Below are positions 1 through 7,519 of a DNA stretch of 64,000 nucleotides, one piece after another. Position 1 is the stretch's first letter. The number at the start of each line of letters is the position of its first letter. Under the pieces are notes generated by a model, which did not search any database, was not told the DNA's origin, and was given only the letters and a program-made list of their open reading frames with translations. Source of the stretch: Methylobacterium aquaticum (lineage in GTDB: Bacteria; Pseudomonadota; Alphaproteobacteria; Rhizobiales; Beijerinckiaceae). A program made the translations under genes and the position numbers. The stretch covers positions 5,623,501 through 5,687,500 of the forward strand of contig NZ_CP043627.1 in assembly GCF_016804325.1 (NCBI RefSeq), given 5' to 3'.

Positions 1-258
1 AAGGTTGGCGACATCGTCACGCCCCGGAATGGCTACTACTACAACAACGTCGGCGTGCCGCACGTCGTTCTCGAAGTTCGCAACAGCCCTATCCAGAATT
101 TCGACATCGTCGAGGACATGCGAGATCAGGCGATGCCGACGTTCGGCGCTCGCTTCGATGTGCGGGTGGCGACCGAACTGCTCGGGAAGATCATCGCCTT
201 CTGGCAGGAGAGTTGGGCGCTGGAGGCCTACACCGGTCCGCGCGCGACGCTCGACTGA
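1..258 (+). CDS. Hypothetical phage protein, 3' end (partial)
   Basis: The reading frame is open from the first base and ends at a TGA at 256-258, so the gene starts upstream of the window. The 85 visible residues contain a run of tyrosines (GYYYNN) near the start and a helical C-terminal half. An internal GTG at 55 could be mistaken for a start, but the frame reads through in coding style on both sides of it. I do not recognise the family. Confidence 0.6.
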   Translation, partial: KVGDIVTPRNGYYYNNVGVPHVVLEVRNSPIQNFDIVEDMRDQAMPTFGARFDVRVATELLGKIIAFWQESWALEAYTGPRATLD

Positions 259-319
259 TCGCCTTAGCCCGCCTCCGGGCGGGCCACCCCTCCCTATCGT
301 CAGCCAGCGAGCGCCCGCC

Positions 320-709
320 ATGGCCGCGCACGACACCACCCCCGAACCGATGGTCAGCCTCTCCTCCCTGGCCAAGACCAACCAGGCCGCTATCGCCGCC
401 ATCCGCGAGGCGGTCGCCAACAAGGCCGAAGCGAGCCAGCTGCGCCGCGCCCTGGAGATCGCCGCAGCCGACCTCGCCCGGGCGCACAGCGCTACGCTGA
501 TGGTGATCCGGGCACGCACGCTCGCCGAGGCCCACGAGATCGCCGACGCCGATGTTGTCGAGCTTGCGGTTGCCCACCGGATCGCCCTGGACGCTCTGGA
601 GAGGATCGGGCAGCCGGCGCCGGCCCGGCCCGAAGTGACTCCCGGCACCCAGTCGGGCGTCACCAGCCTCGCCGCCGAGCGAGCCCGCCGGGCCGGGAGG
701 TGCGCGTGA
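320..709 (+). CDS. Hypothetical phage protein, helical
   Basis: 129 residues, alanine-rich and strongly helical, with a likely coiled-coil core of about 90 residues (patterns such as AAIREAVANKAEASQLRRAL). The ATG at 320 is chosen because the protein-like composition begins there, although the frame is open further upstream. No known domain is recognised. It is the first complete gene of the visible operon-like series and its end overlaps the next small membrane gene by a few bases. Confidence 0.5.
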   Translation: MAAHDTTPEPMVSLSSLAKTNQAAIAAIREAVANKAEASQLRRALEIAAADLARAHSATLMVIRARTLAEAHEIADADVVELAVAHRIALDALERIGQPAPARPEVTPGTQSGVTSLAAERARRAGRCA

Positions 710-897
710 TCGCCCTCTCGCTCCTCCTCGGCGCCTCCGCCGTCGCGCTCGCCCACCTCGAGATGGGCAGCATCGCCCGGACCGGGTCGGCGGAGTCCAC
801 GATGGCGTGGGTCGTTATCGGGCACCTGATGTGGATGGCCGGGTCCGCCGGTGCGCTGGTCCTCGCCGGCTTCGCCTTCCTGCGGGGGCGGTCGTGA
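706..897 (+). CDS. Small membrane protein, phage
   Basis: A protein of 63 to 65 residues with two hydrophobic segments, near residues 1-18 and 28-50, separated by a short polar loop; the tail is arginine-rich (FLRGRS). GTG at 706 overlaps the TGA of the preceding gene and has a GGGAGG about five bases upstream, so it is preferred over the in-frame GTG at 700. Two membrane passes and small size are compatible with many phage accessory membrane proteins, including holin-like ones, but no neighbouring lysis gene supports that. Confidence 0.45.
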   Translation: MIALSLLLGASAVALAHLEMGSIARTGSAESTMAWVVIGHLMWMAGSAGALVLAGFAFLRGRS

Positions 898-1069
898 CCG
901 AGGCCGCAACCCCGAGACCGCCGTCGAGCGGGCCTTCCGCGAAGCCGCCGACCGAATGGAACGCGTGCTTGCCGAGGCGGCCGACGAGAAGGCGGCTCTC
1001 GCCGCGACCATCGACCGACTCCTTGCCACCACCGCCCGCCTCAAGGGCGCCGAGCAGCAGGACGCCTGA
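851..1069 (+). CDS. Small coiled-coil protein, start uncertain
   Basis: The convincing part is the last 50 residues, a charged amphipathic helix (ETAVERAFREAADRMERVL onward) ending just before the next gene. The upstream part of the frame to GTG 851 overlaps the previous gene and has a non-coding composition. A GTG at 894 overlapping the previous stop lies in the wrong frame, but one extra base in the CCCC run near 910-913 would join it to this frame. The start is therefore unclear: ATG 956, GTG 851, or a frameshifted GTG 894. Confidence 0.35.
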   Translation: MRWSSPASPSCGGGRDRGRNPETAVERAFREAADRMERVLAEAADEKAALAATIDRLLATTARLKGAEQQDA

Positions 1070-1070
1070 C

Positions 1071-2006
1071 ATGGCCGCCACCCTCGAAGTTGCCGCCGAC
1101 CCCTACGCCTGGCACGCCGCAGCGCTCGCTGGCACCGCGCCGGATCTGGAGCGCGGGCAGGCCCCATGCGGCTGGTTCCGCCTCCAGCAGCGCGACGGCT
1201 CGTTCCTGCCGGTTGCGCTCTGGCCGGCGGCCGGTGATGTGCTCTGGGCCCAGGTCGGCACAAAGGATCCGGTCTGTCTGCGCGGGCCCGGCGTCGATGC
1301 CGGGGCGGAGGAGGCCTTCTGCGAGCGCGTCATCGCGTTCTGCTGGCGCTCGCCGATCGCCGAGGACCTGTATTGGCAGGTCCGCGAGGGTGCACCCTGG
1401 CCCGACCTGCCGCCCGAGCGCGCCGTCACCTACTCGAACCTCCCGGCCGACCCGTTCGAGGCCCTGCGCGCCGAAGTCGAAGGTGAGCGCGAGGAGATCG
1501 AGCGCTGGCTCGCCGCCGACCCGATCAAGGATCAGACCGCGTGCGACCGGGCCGCGAACTGGGCGTCCCGCCTCGCCGACCTGGAGAAGCGGGCTGGTGG
1601 CCTGCGCGTCGAAGAAAAGCGCCCGCACGATGATGCCGCCAAGGCGGTGCAGGCAAAGTGGAAGCCGCTCGAGGATCTGGCTGCGGGTCTCAAGCGGCGG
1701 CTGAAGGACGCGACGCTCCCGTTCCAGCAGGAGCAGCGCCGCCTTGAGGCCGAGGCCCGGGCCGCCGCGGCACAGGCCGGCGAGGCGCTGCGGCCGGCGA
1801 AGCCCGCCGGCGCCGGCACGGTCGGCCGGAAGGTGAGCCTGCGGACATCCTACCGCGCCGAGATCACCGACTTCGACGCCGCGCTCGCAGCGCTGAAGGA
1901 CAACCCGGACCTCCGCGACCTCGTCCAGCGCCTCGCCGACAAGGTCGCCCGTAACGGCACCGCTCTCCCCGGCTGCCGCCTCGTCGCCACCCAGACCGCA
2001 GCCTGA
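1071..2006 (+). CDS. Hypothetical phage protein upstream of recT-like gene
   Basis: 311 residues. The N-terminal 130 residues look globular and tryptophan-rich (PYAWHAAALAG, WFRLQQRDGSFLPVALWP). A long charged helical region of roughly residues 135-235 resembles a coiled coil, and a lysine/arginine-rich tail follows. It sits ten bases before the RecT-like gene and is probably co-transcribed with it. I recognise no catalytic motif. A role in DNA metabolism is suggested only by position. Confidence 0.6.
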   Translation: MAATLEVAADPYAWHAAALAGTAPDLERGQAPCGWFRLQQRDGSFLPVALWPAAGDVLWAQVGTKDPVCLRGPGVDAGAEEAFCERVIAFCWRSPIAEDLYWQVREGAPWPDLPPERAVTYSNLPADPFEALRAEVEGEREEIERWLAADPIKDQTACDRAANWASRLADLEKRAGGLRVEEKRPHDDAAKAVQAKWKPLEDLAAGLKRRLKDATLPFQQEQRRLEAEARAAAAQAGEALRPAKPAGAGTVGRKVSLRTSYRAEITDFDAALAALKDNPDLRDLVQRLADKVARNGTALPGCRLVATQTAA

Positions 2007-2016
2007 GGAGTCCAGC

Positions 2017-3246
2017 ATGAACGCCGTCGTCCCCATGGACAACGCTCGCCGGGAGCGCCCGGTCGTCATCGATGCCGTGCCGGTGCTCGACACCAGCCGG
2101 TTCGAGCAGATGCAGCGCATCGCGAGCGTCATGGCCCGCTCACCGCTCGTGCCGGATTGCCTGCGGTACGGCACCAACGACTACGGCGACGTGGTCAAGG
2201 CGGAGCCCCTACCGATCGAGACAGCGACGGCGAACTGCTTCCTGGTGACGAACCAGGCGGTGCGCTGGGGCCTGGACCCCTTTGCCGTCGCTCAGTGCTG
2301 TTCCATCGTGCGCGGCCGGCTGATGTTCGAAGGCAAGCTCGTCGCAGCGGTGCTCGCCGCGAAGCTCGGCGTGCAGCTCTCCTACGCCTGGAACGACAAG
2401 ACCGGCGATGCCTTCGGCGTCATGGTTCGCGGCCCGGACGACGAACTCGGCAACGCGCGCACCATTTCTGGCACCGTCGGCGACTGGAAGACCGAGCGCA
2501 AGGGGTCGCCCTGGGGCTCGGCCTCCGGCCATCGTCGGATGCTGGCCTATCGCGGCACGCGCGAGTGGGTCCGCCTCTATGAGCCCGCCATCCTGCTCGG
2601 CGTCTACACGCCCGACGAAATGGACGACATGCAGGAGACGGCGCGCGCGACCCGCGCGGCACCGGCGCGCATCGCCGCGCCCGAGGGGCCGCCGCGGCGC
2701 ATTGCGGCTCCCGCGCCCGCCATCGTGGAGGCTGCGCCTGCGCCGGCGACCAGCCCTGCGCCTACGGCGAGCGCCGCCGGGCCGGACGAAGACGAGATCG
2801 AGGCCGCCCTCGTGCAGTTCGAGCGGGATGCCGCCGCCGCCACGATCCTCGGACAGGTCGACAAGTCGCGCGAGCTTCTCGACGACCTGCAGCTTTCCCG
2901 CCCGCAGCAGCGCCGCGTCGAGGATGCGAGCGAGGCGGCCAAGGCCCGGATTTGGAGGGAGTCGCAGTCGGCGCAAGCCGCGAGCCAGCCCGCCGGACCT
3001 CCCCGCAAGGCAGCCGCAGCGAGTCCGGCTCCGCAGCCCGATACGGCCCCGGTGGAGGACTCGACGGGCGAGGGCGCGGAGGACGGCGGTCCCGCCATCG
3101 ACCCGGAGAACCCCGACTATCAGCGCGGCATGCGCGATCACCGTGATGGCGTGAAGCGCTGCGTCATCTCGGCGATCCGCAACGACCCAGCCCGGCACGA
3201 GGCATGGCAAGCGGGCTGGATGGCTGCTGCGAACGGTGACGCCTGA
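2017..3246 (+). CDS. RecT-like ssDNA-annealing protein with RMF-like tail
   Basis: 409 residues. Residues about 60-190 carry the pattern I associate with phage RecT/Bet-like annealing proteins: a conserved block around QAVRWGLDPFAVAQC, then GRLMFEGKLVAAVLAAKLG and a later SPWGSASGHRRMLAYR stretch. The middle (about 210-350) is low-complexity Ala/Pro with a helical insert. The last 45 residues (DYQRGMRDHRDGV, then HEAWQAGW) resemble ribosome-modulation-factor motifs found as add-ons in phage proteins. The product would promote strand annealing during phage recombination. RecT assignment is by pattern only and moderately sure. It overlaps the next gene at a TGATG junction. Confidence 0.5.
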   Translation: MNAVVPMDNARRERPVVIDAVPVLDTSRFEQMQRIASVMARSPLVPDCLRYGTNDYGDVVKAEPLPIETATANCFLVTNQAVRWGLDPFAVAQCCSIVRGRLMFEGKLVAAVLAAKLGVQLSYAWNDKTGDAFGVMVRGPDDELGNARTISGTVGDWKTERKGSPWGSASGHRRMLAYRGTREWVRLYEPAILLGVYTPDEMDDMQETARATRAAPARIAAPEGPPRRIAAPAPAIVEAAPAPATSPAPTASAAGPDEDEIEAALVQFERDAAAATILGQVDKSRELLDDLQLSRPQQRRVEDASEAAKARIWRESQSAQAASQPAGPPRKAAAASPAPQPDTAPVEDSTGEGAEDGGPAIDPENPDYQRGMRDHRDGVKRCVISAIRNDPARHEAWQAGWMAAANGDA

Positions 3247-3731
3247 TGTCGGCCGCCCCGATCTGCTGCGGGCAGCCGGCCCGCCTCACCACCGGCGCCG
3301 AGGTCTACCCGCACCGGCCCGACCTGCACGACAAGCCGATCTGGCGCTGCGACGTGTGCCCCGACGCCTATGTCGGGTGCCACCCTGGCACCACCGATCC
3401 GCTCGGTACCCCGGCCGGCCCGGACCTGCGCAAGGCTCGGCGCCTGCTCCACGAACGGATGATCGACCCGCTGTGGCAGACGGCCGACCGGAGCGGAGCC
3501 TATGGCCCGCTCGACGAGGAGGGCCGGCGCACCGTGCGCCAGGCCGCCCGGGGTCGCGTCTACGGCTTCCTCGCCGACCGTTTGGGCCTCACCCGCGACG
3601 AGACCCACACCGGCCTGTTCGACCTGGAGCAGTGCCGCGCCGCTTGGCGGGCGCTCTCCGGCGTCGCCTACCCCGAAATCCGCGAGTGGGCGCAGAGGCG
3701 CCGCGCCGCGCCGAAAAGGAAGGCCGCGTGA
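3246..3731 (+). CDS. DUF3268-type zinc-finger phage protein
   Basis: 161 residues. The N-terminus has paired cysteines (ICCGQPA, then WRCDVCPDAYVGCH) suitable for one zinc site. The second half is helical, with a GRVYGFLADRLGL and a FDLEQCRAAWRAL block that I associate with DUF3268, a family common in phage replication regions. The start ATG overlaps the preceding stop and the end overlaps the next ATG, so translation is probably coupled. Molecular function is unknown. Confidence 0.6.
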   Translation: MSAAPICCGQPARLTTGAEVYPHRPDLHDKPIWRCDVCPDAYVGCHPGTTDPLGTPAGPDLRKARRLLHERMIDPLWQTADRSGAYGPLDEEGRRTVRQAARGRVYGFLADRLGLTRDETHTGLFDLEQCRAAWRALSGVAYPEIREWAQRRRAAPKRKAA

Positions 3732-3961
3732 TGGCTTGCAACTGCCTGCACTGCACTCTCGGCAAGGTCATCAACGAGCGCTTCCCGGACGGGGTCGGCC
3801 CGGAGGAGGCAAGCGAGATCGCGACCAATCTGGCGGCGCTCACGGGCGGCTTCTTGGCCGACGTCTCGGACCGATCCGTCGAGGTCTTTATCGCTGCGAT
3901 GCGCTCGCACCGTGACCGGATCAGGAGCGACCTCGGCATCCGCACCGAAGGTCTGCACTGA
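3731..3961 (+). CDS. Small Cys-containing phage protein
   Basis: 76 residues beginning MACNCLHCTLG, so two or three cysteines lie at the extreme N-terminus, followed by a helical body (PEEASEIATNLAALTGGFLADV). It overlaps the stop codon of the gene before and the start codon of the gene after, which fixes the start at 3731. No family is recognised; the N-terminal cysteines could bind metal. Confidence 0.55.
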   Translation: MACNCLHCTLGKVINERFPDGVGPEEASEIATNLAALTGGFLADVSDRSVEVFIAAMRSHRDRIRSDLGIRTEGLH

Positions 3962-4497
3962 TGCCCGCCACCTCCGAGCCCCGCACCCTCGAGGAGATGC
4001 GCAGCCGGGTCAGCCTGGCGCGTGCGCGAGCCGAGCGCGCCGCCCACGCGCGCCGCCTTGCCAAGGCCCGCGAGATCGCCCGCCGTTCCAGGGTCGCATG
4101 GGCGAGCCTCATGCGGTCGGACTATGGACTGTTCCGCCGGATGCAACGGCTGGCACGCCTGCGCGAGGCCGCCGAGTTCAAACACATCGTCAACCATCCC
4201 GACGGCGAGGCAATCGTCGACCTCATCGTTGAGACCGCCCGGCGCCACTGCGTCTCGGTCGTCACCCTTATGGGGCCGGACCGCACGGCCCCCGTGCTCG
4301 CCGCCCGCTGGGCCGCGATCGCCGCGGTGCACGAGGCCTTCCCGCATCTCTCGCTCCCCCGACTCGGCCACGTCTTCCAGCGCGATCACACCACGATCCT
4401 GAACGCGCTGCGCCGCCTGGGGCTGCGGCCCAAGCCCCAGCAGGAGGCCTCCTGCGTCACCCCCGCCAACATCGACAGCCTGCCGGAGCAGCCGTGA
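3961..4497 (+). CDS. DnaA domain IV-like DNA-binding protein
   Basis: 178 residues. The N-terminal 70 residues are an arginine/alanine-rich helix. The C-terminal part contains a DnaA-like domain IV helix-turn-helix, with LPRLGHVFQRDHTTILNALR closely matching the DHTT signature loop of DnaA. It lacks the AAA+ ATPase part, so it is not an initiator by itself. Such proteins occur next to phage replication or methylase genes and may bind DnaA-box-like sequences. The stop overlaps the methyltransferase start (TGATG). Confidence 0.6.
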   Translation: MPATSEPRTLEEMRSRVSLARARAERAAHARRLAKAREIARRSRVAWASLMRSDYGLFRRMQRLARLREAAEFKHIVNHPDGEAIVDLIVETARRHCVSVVTLMGPDRTAPVLAARWAAIAAVHEAFPHLSLPRLGHVFQRDHTTILNALRRLGLRPKPQQEASCVTPANIDSLPEQP

Positions 4498-7400
4498 TGC
4501 GTGATCTCGTGATCGACAGCTTCGCGGGCGGCGGCGGCGCGTCCGAGGGCATCCGGGCGGCGATCGGCCGGGATCCGGACGTGGCGATCAACCACGACCG
4601 GCTCGCGCTCGCGATGCACCGGATCAACCACCCGGACACACACCACCTGGTCGAGGATGTCTGGCACGTCGATCCGCGCAAGACCTGCGGCGACCGTCGC
4701 ATCGGCCTGTTCTGGATGTCGCCGGACTGCTTCCCGGCCGGCACGCTGGTGCTGACCGAGCAGGGATACCGCCCCATCGAGGAGATCGAGGTGGGCGACC
4801 GCGTTCTCACCCACCAGCAACGCTGGCGCCGGGTGACCGAGACGAGCCGGGCGTTCCGGCCGCTCATCACCCTTCGGGGGCACGGGCACCCGGGCCTCAC
4901 CATGAGCCCGGAGCACCCGATCTACGCCCGCCAGCGCAAGGACATGTGGCGGACCGAGCCGCGCGGCTATGAGAGAACCCTGGACCCAGCCGACTGGCTG
5001 CCGGCGTCCGCCCTGGATCGCGGCTGGTACTGGGCGACGCCGACAACATTCCCGCTCGAGCAAGACGTCCCAGTCGTCGGTCGGCGCGGCATGCCGTTTG
5101 ACCAGCGGCTGATGTGGCTCGCCGGTCGCTACGTCGGGGATGGCTGGACGCGCCTGACCGACGACCGCGCCGAGCTCGTCATCACCTGCGGGCGACACGA
5201 GGTCGACAGGCTGCGCGAGAAGCTGGCCGCTTGGCCGCGCCAGGGAGGTCGGGCTGCGGCCGGCGAACTCGCCTGGCACGAGCGCGAGACCGCGACCGCG
5301 TACCAGTTCTCGACGAACCACCGCGGCCTCGTCGAGTGGCTGCGCGAGGAGTTCGGCCACGGTGCCGAGAGCAAGCGCCTGCCGGCCTGGGCACTCGGGC
5401 TTGCCCCGCTGATGCGAGGAGCACTCCTGGAGGGCTACCTGTCGGCCGACGGCTGGCGCCACGACGACTTTTACGAGGCTCGTACCGTGTCGAAGGCTTT
5501 GGCCTTCAGCGTCAAGGCCTTGGTCACCAGCCTTGGGAACACCGCGACAGTACACCTGCTCGCCAACTCGTCCGAGATCGACGGCAGGACCGTTTTGGCC
5601 CGGCCCATCTATCTCCTGCGCTGGAGGCACGCGCTCGACGCGAAGCGGGCGCAGACCTTCCGGCTCGACGACGGCTTCGAGTGGGCACCGATCCGCGAGC
5701 AGATCGACGTCGTCGATAGTGCCGAGGTCTTCAACATCGGCGTCGAGGAGGACGAGAGCTACGTCGTCGAGGGCATCGTCGTCCACAACTGCAAGCACTT
5801 CAGCAAGGCGAAGGGCGGCCAGCCGCGCGAGAAGGCGATCCGTGGCCTCGCCTGGGTCGGCCTGCGGTGGGTGAAGAGCCTGCCGCCGTGGCAGCGACCG
5901 CGCGTCGTGATCCTTGAGAACGTCGAGGAATTCCAGGATTGGGGGCCGCTGCGCGAGGACGGCAAGCCGTGCCCGGTGCAGCGCGGCGCCACCTTCCGCG
6001 AGTTCGTCCGGGCATTCGAGGCCTGCGGCTACGTCGTCGAGTGGCGCGAACTGCGCGCCTGCGACTACGGCGCGCCGACGATCCGCAAGCGCCTGTTCCT
6101 GATCGCCCGGCGCGACGGCAAGCCGATCGTGTGGCCAGAGCCGACGCACGGCGACCCGAAGTCGGAGGCGGTGCGCGCTGGCCGGCTCAAGCCCTGGCGG
6201 ACGGCGGCCGAGATCATCGACTGGTCGCTCCCGTGCCCGTCGATCTTCGACACCGAGGAGGAGATCCGGGCGAAGTGGGGCATCCGGGCGAAGCGGCCGC
6301 TCGCCGACGCGACGATGGCCCGGATCGCCAAGGGCACGATGCGCTACGTGGTTCAGGCTGCGCGGCCGTTCCTCGTCCGGATCAACCACGGCGACAGCCG
6401 GGGCCGGCGCGACCGCGGGCTGGACGAGCCGATGCCGACGGCGACGCACCACGGCGGGGACGCCCTGGTGACGCCCTTCGTCTCCTACGCCCAGCAGGGC
6501 GGCGCGAGCCGTGACATCGCCGATCCGCTCCACACGATCACGGCGAGCCCGAAGGACCACAACACGGTCGTCGCGCCGTTCGTCACCCGCTTCAACACCG
6601 GGGCGGTCGGGCGCTCGCTTGACGAGCCGATCAACACCATCACCTCGCACGCCTCCGAGACGCACGGCGGCGGCGCGGCGCCCCTCGGCCTCGTCTCCGG
6701 TATCCTCGTCCCCCGCTACGGCGAGCGGCCCGGCCAGGAGCCGCGCTCACGGTCCGTCGAGGAGCCGGCGCCGGTCATCGTGCCGACCGGCAACGAAGGG
6801 TCGCTCGCGGCCATCCATCTGACCTGCCAGTTCGGCGCGTCGGTCGGCTCGGCCGCGGAGGAGCCCGTCGGCACCATCACGGCGGGCGGGGCCGGCAAGG
6901 CGGGCGTGGTCGCAGCGTTCCTGGCGCAGCACACCGCGGGCTCCCACCCGGGCCAGCCCGCGAAGAGCGTCGACGAACCGCTTTCCACGCTGACGGCCAA
7001 GGGCTGCCAACAGAGCGTGGTCGCTGCCCACCTCCTGAACCTGCGCGGCTCCGATCGCCGCGGCGGGCCGGTCGACGCGCCGGCGCCGACAGTCTCGGCG
7101 CAGGGCAACCACGCGGCGGCCGTCTACGCCTTCCTCGCGAAGTACTACGGCGAGGGACTGCCCTCGCAGCCCGCCGACGAGCCGCTGCACACGGTCACGA
7201 CCAAGCCCCGGCACGGCGTCGTCACGGTCATCGTCGGCGGCCAGCCCTACGCTATCGTCGATATCGGCATGCGGATGCTGACCCCGCGCGAGCGGTTCTC
7301 GGCCCAGGGCTTCCGGCGGGATTACGTGATCGATCGCGGCGAGCTCGAAGACGGGACCATCGTCCCGCTCACGCTCGAGCAGCAGGGCCGGATGTGCGGC

Positions 7401-7514
7401 AACAGCGTCGTGCCGGCGCTCGCCGAGGCCCTGGTTGCTGCGAACTACCGCGAGGCGGAGGCGCGCCCCCAGCGCCGCCCCGCCGCCGACCTCCCCCTCT
7501 TCGCCGTGGAGTGA
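4497..7514 (+). CDS. Phage DNA (cytosine-5) methyltransferase containing an intein
   Basis: The precursor is 1005 residues; without the intein the enzyme is about 651. It transfers a methyl group from SAM to cytosine in DNA. Visible motifs are: motif I DSFAGGGGASEG near residue 8; motif IV SPDC-KHFSKAKGG, split by the intein so that its catalytic Cys is residue 432; motif VI ILENVEEF; motif VIII IRKRLFLIARR; and a C-terminal motif X region with CGNSVVPALAEAL. Between motif VIII and X lies an unusual region of about 275 residues with eight degenerate DEPxxTIT-type repeats, in the place of the target-recognition domain. The start is taken as ATG 4497, overlapping the previous stop; GTG 4494 is the alternative. 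The product may protect phage DNA from host restriction. The enzyme class is secure, the target sequence unknown. Confidence 0.9.
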   Translation: MRDLVIDSFAGGGGASEGIRAAIGRDPDVAINHDRLALAMHRINHPDTHHLVEDVWHVDPRKTCGDRRIGLFWMSPDCFPAGTLVLTEQGYRPIEEIEVGDRVLTHQQRWRRVTETSRAFRPLITLRGHGHPGLTMSPEHPIYARQRKDMWRTEPRGYERTLDPADWLPASALDRGWYWATPTTFPLEQDVPVVGRRGMPFDQRLMWLAGRYVGDGWTRLTDDRAELVITCGRHEVDRLREKLAAWPRQGGRAAAGELAWHERETATAYQFSTNHRGLVEWLREEFGHGAESKRLPAWALGLAPLMRGALLEGYLSADGWRHDDFYEARTVSKALAFSVKALVTSLGNTATVHLLANSSEIDGRTVLARPIYLLRWRHALDAKRAQTFRLDDGFEWAPIREQIDVVDSAEVFNIGVEEDESYVVEGIVVHNCKHFSKAKGGQPREKAIRGLAWVGLRWVKSLPPWQRPRVVILENVEEFQDWGPLREDGKPCPVQRGATFREFVRAFEACGYVVEWRELRACDYGAPTIRKRLFLIARRDGKPIVWPEPTHGDPKSEAVRAGRLKPWRTAAEIIDWSLPCPSIFDTEEEIRAKWGIRAKRPLADATMARIAKGTMRYVVQAARPFLVRINHGDSRGRRDRGLDEPMPTATHHGGDALVTPFVSYAQQGGASRDIADPLHTITASPKDHNTVVAPFVTRFNTGAVGRSLDEPINTITSHASETHGGGAAPLGLVSGILVPRYGERPGQEPRSRSVEEPAPVIVPTGNEGSLAAIHLTCQFGASVGSAAEEPVGTITAGGAGKAGVVAAFLAQHTAGSHPGQPAKSVDEPLSTLTAKGCQQSVVAAHLLNLRGSDRRGGPVDAPAPTVSAQGNHAAAVYAFLAKYYGEGLPSQPADEPLHTVTTKPRHGVVTVIVGGQPYAIVDIGMRMLTPRERFSAQGFRRDYVIDRGELEDGTIVPLTLEQQGRMCGNSVVPALAEALVAANYREAEARPQRRPAADLPLFAVE
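4728..5789 (+). other. Intein with LAGLIDADG homing endonuclease
   Basis: A 354-residue in-frame insertion (precursor residues 78-431). It begins with Cys in CFPAGTLVLTEQGYRPIEEI (block A of Hint domains), has a later block-B-like MSPEHPIYARQ, and ends with EGIVVHN directly before a Cys, the standard Asn plus Cys +1 splice junction. Two LAGLIDADG-type motifs, LAGRYVGDGW near residue 208 and GALLEGYLSADGW near residue 308, mark a homing endonuclease. All residues needed for splicing appear present. The flanking extein residues join as SPDC-KHFS, restoring methyltransferase motif IV. Confidence 0.92.
6418..7230 (+). repeat. Eight degenerate protein-coding repeats in methyltransferase
   Basis: Within the methyltransferase the motif recurs as LDEPMPTAT, IADPLHTIT, LDEPINTIT, VEEPAPVIV, AEEPVGTIT, VDEPLSTLT, VDAPAPTVS and ADEPLHTVT. 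Spacing is about 30 to 40 residues, and each unit is followed by a VVAxFL- or VTPF-like strand. The repetition is clear in the protein and diverged in the DNA. It occupies the position expected of the DNA target-recognition domain. Confidence 0.75.
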
Positions 7515-7519
7515 GCGCC

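Noticed and set aside
706..897. Phage holin
   Set aside because: Two membrane segments fit, but there is no endolysin or spanin nearby and the gene sits in an early-region operon.
4494..4496. GTG start for the methyltransferase
   Set aside because: ATG 4497 directly follows in the same frame and overlaps the previous stop as in other junctions of this operon.
4386..6665. 759-residue minus-strand open frame opposite the methyltransferase
   Set aside because: The plus strand has a complete set of methyltransferase and intein motifs; the antisense frame has none.
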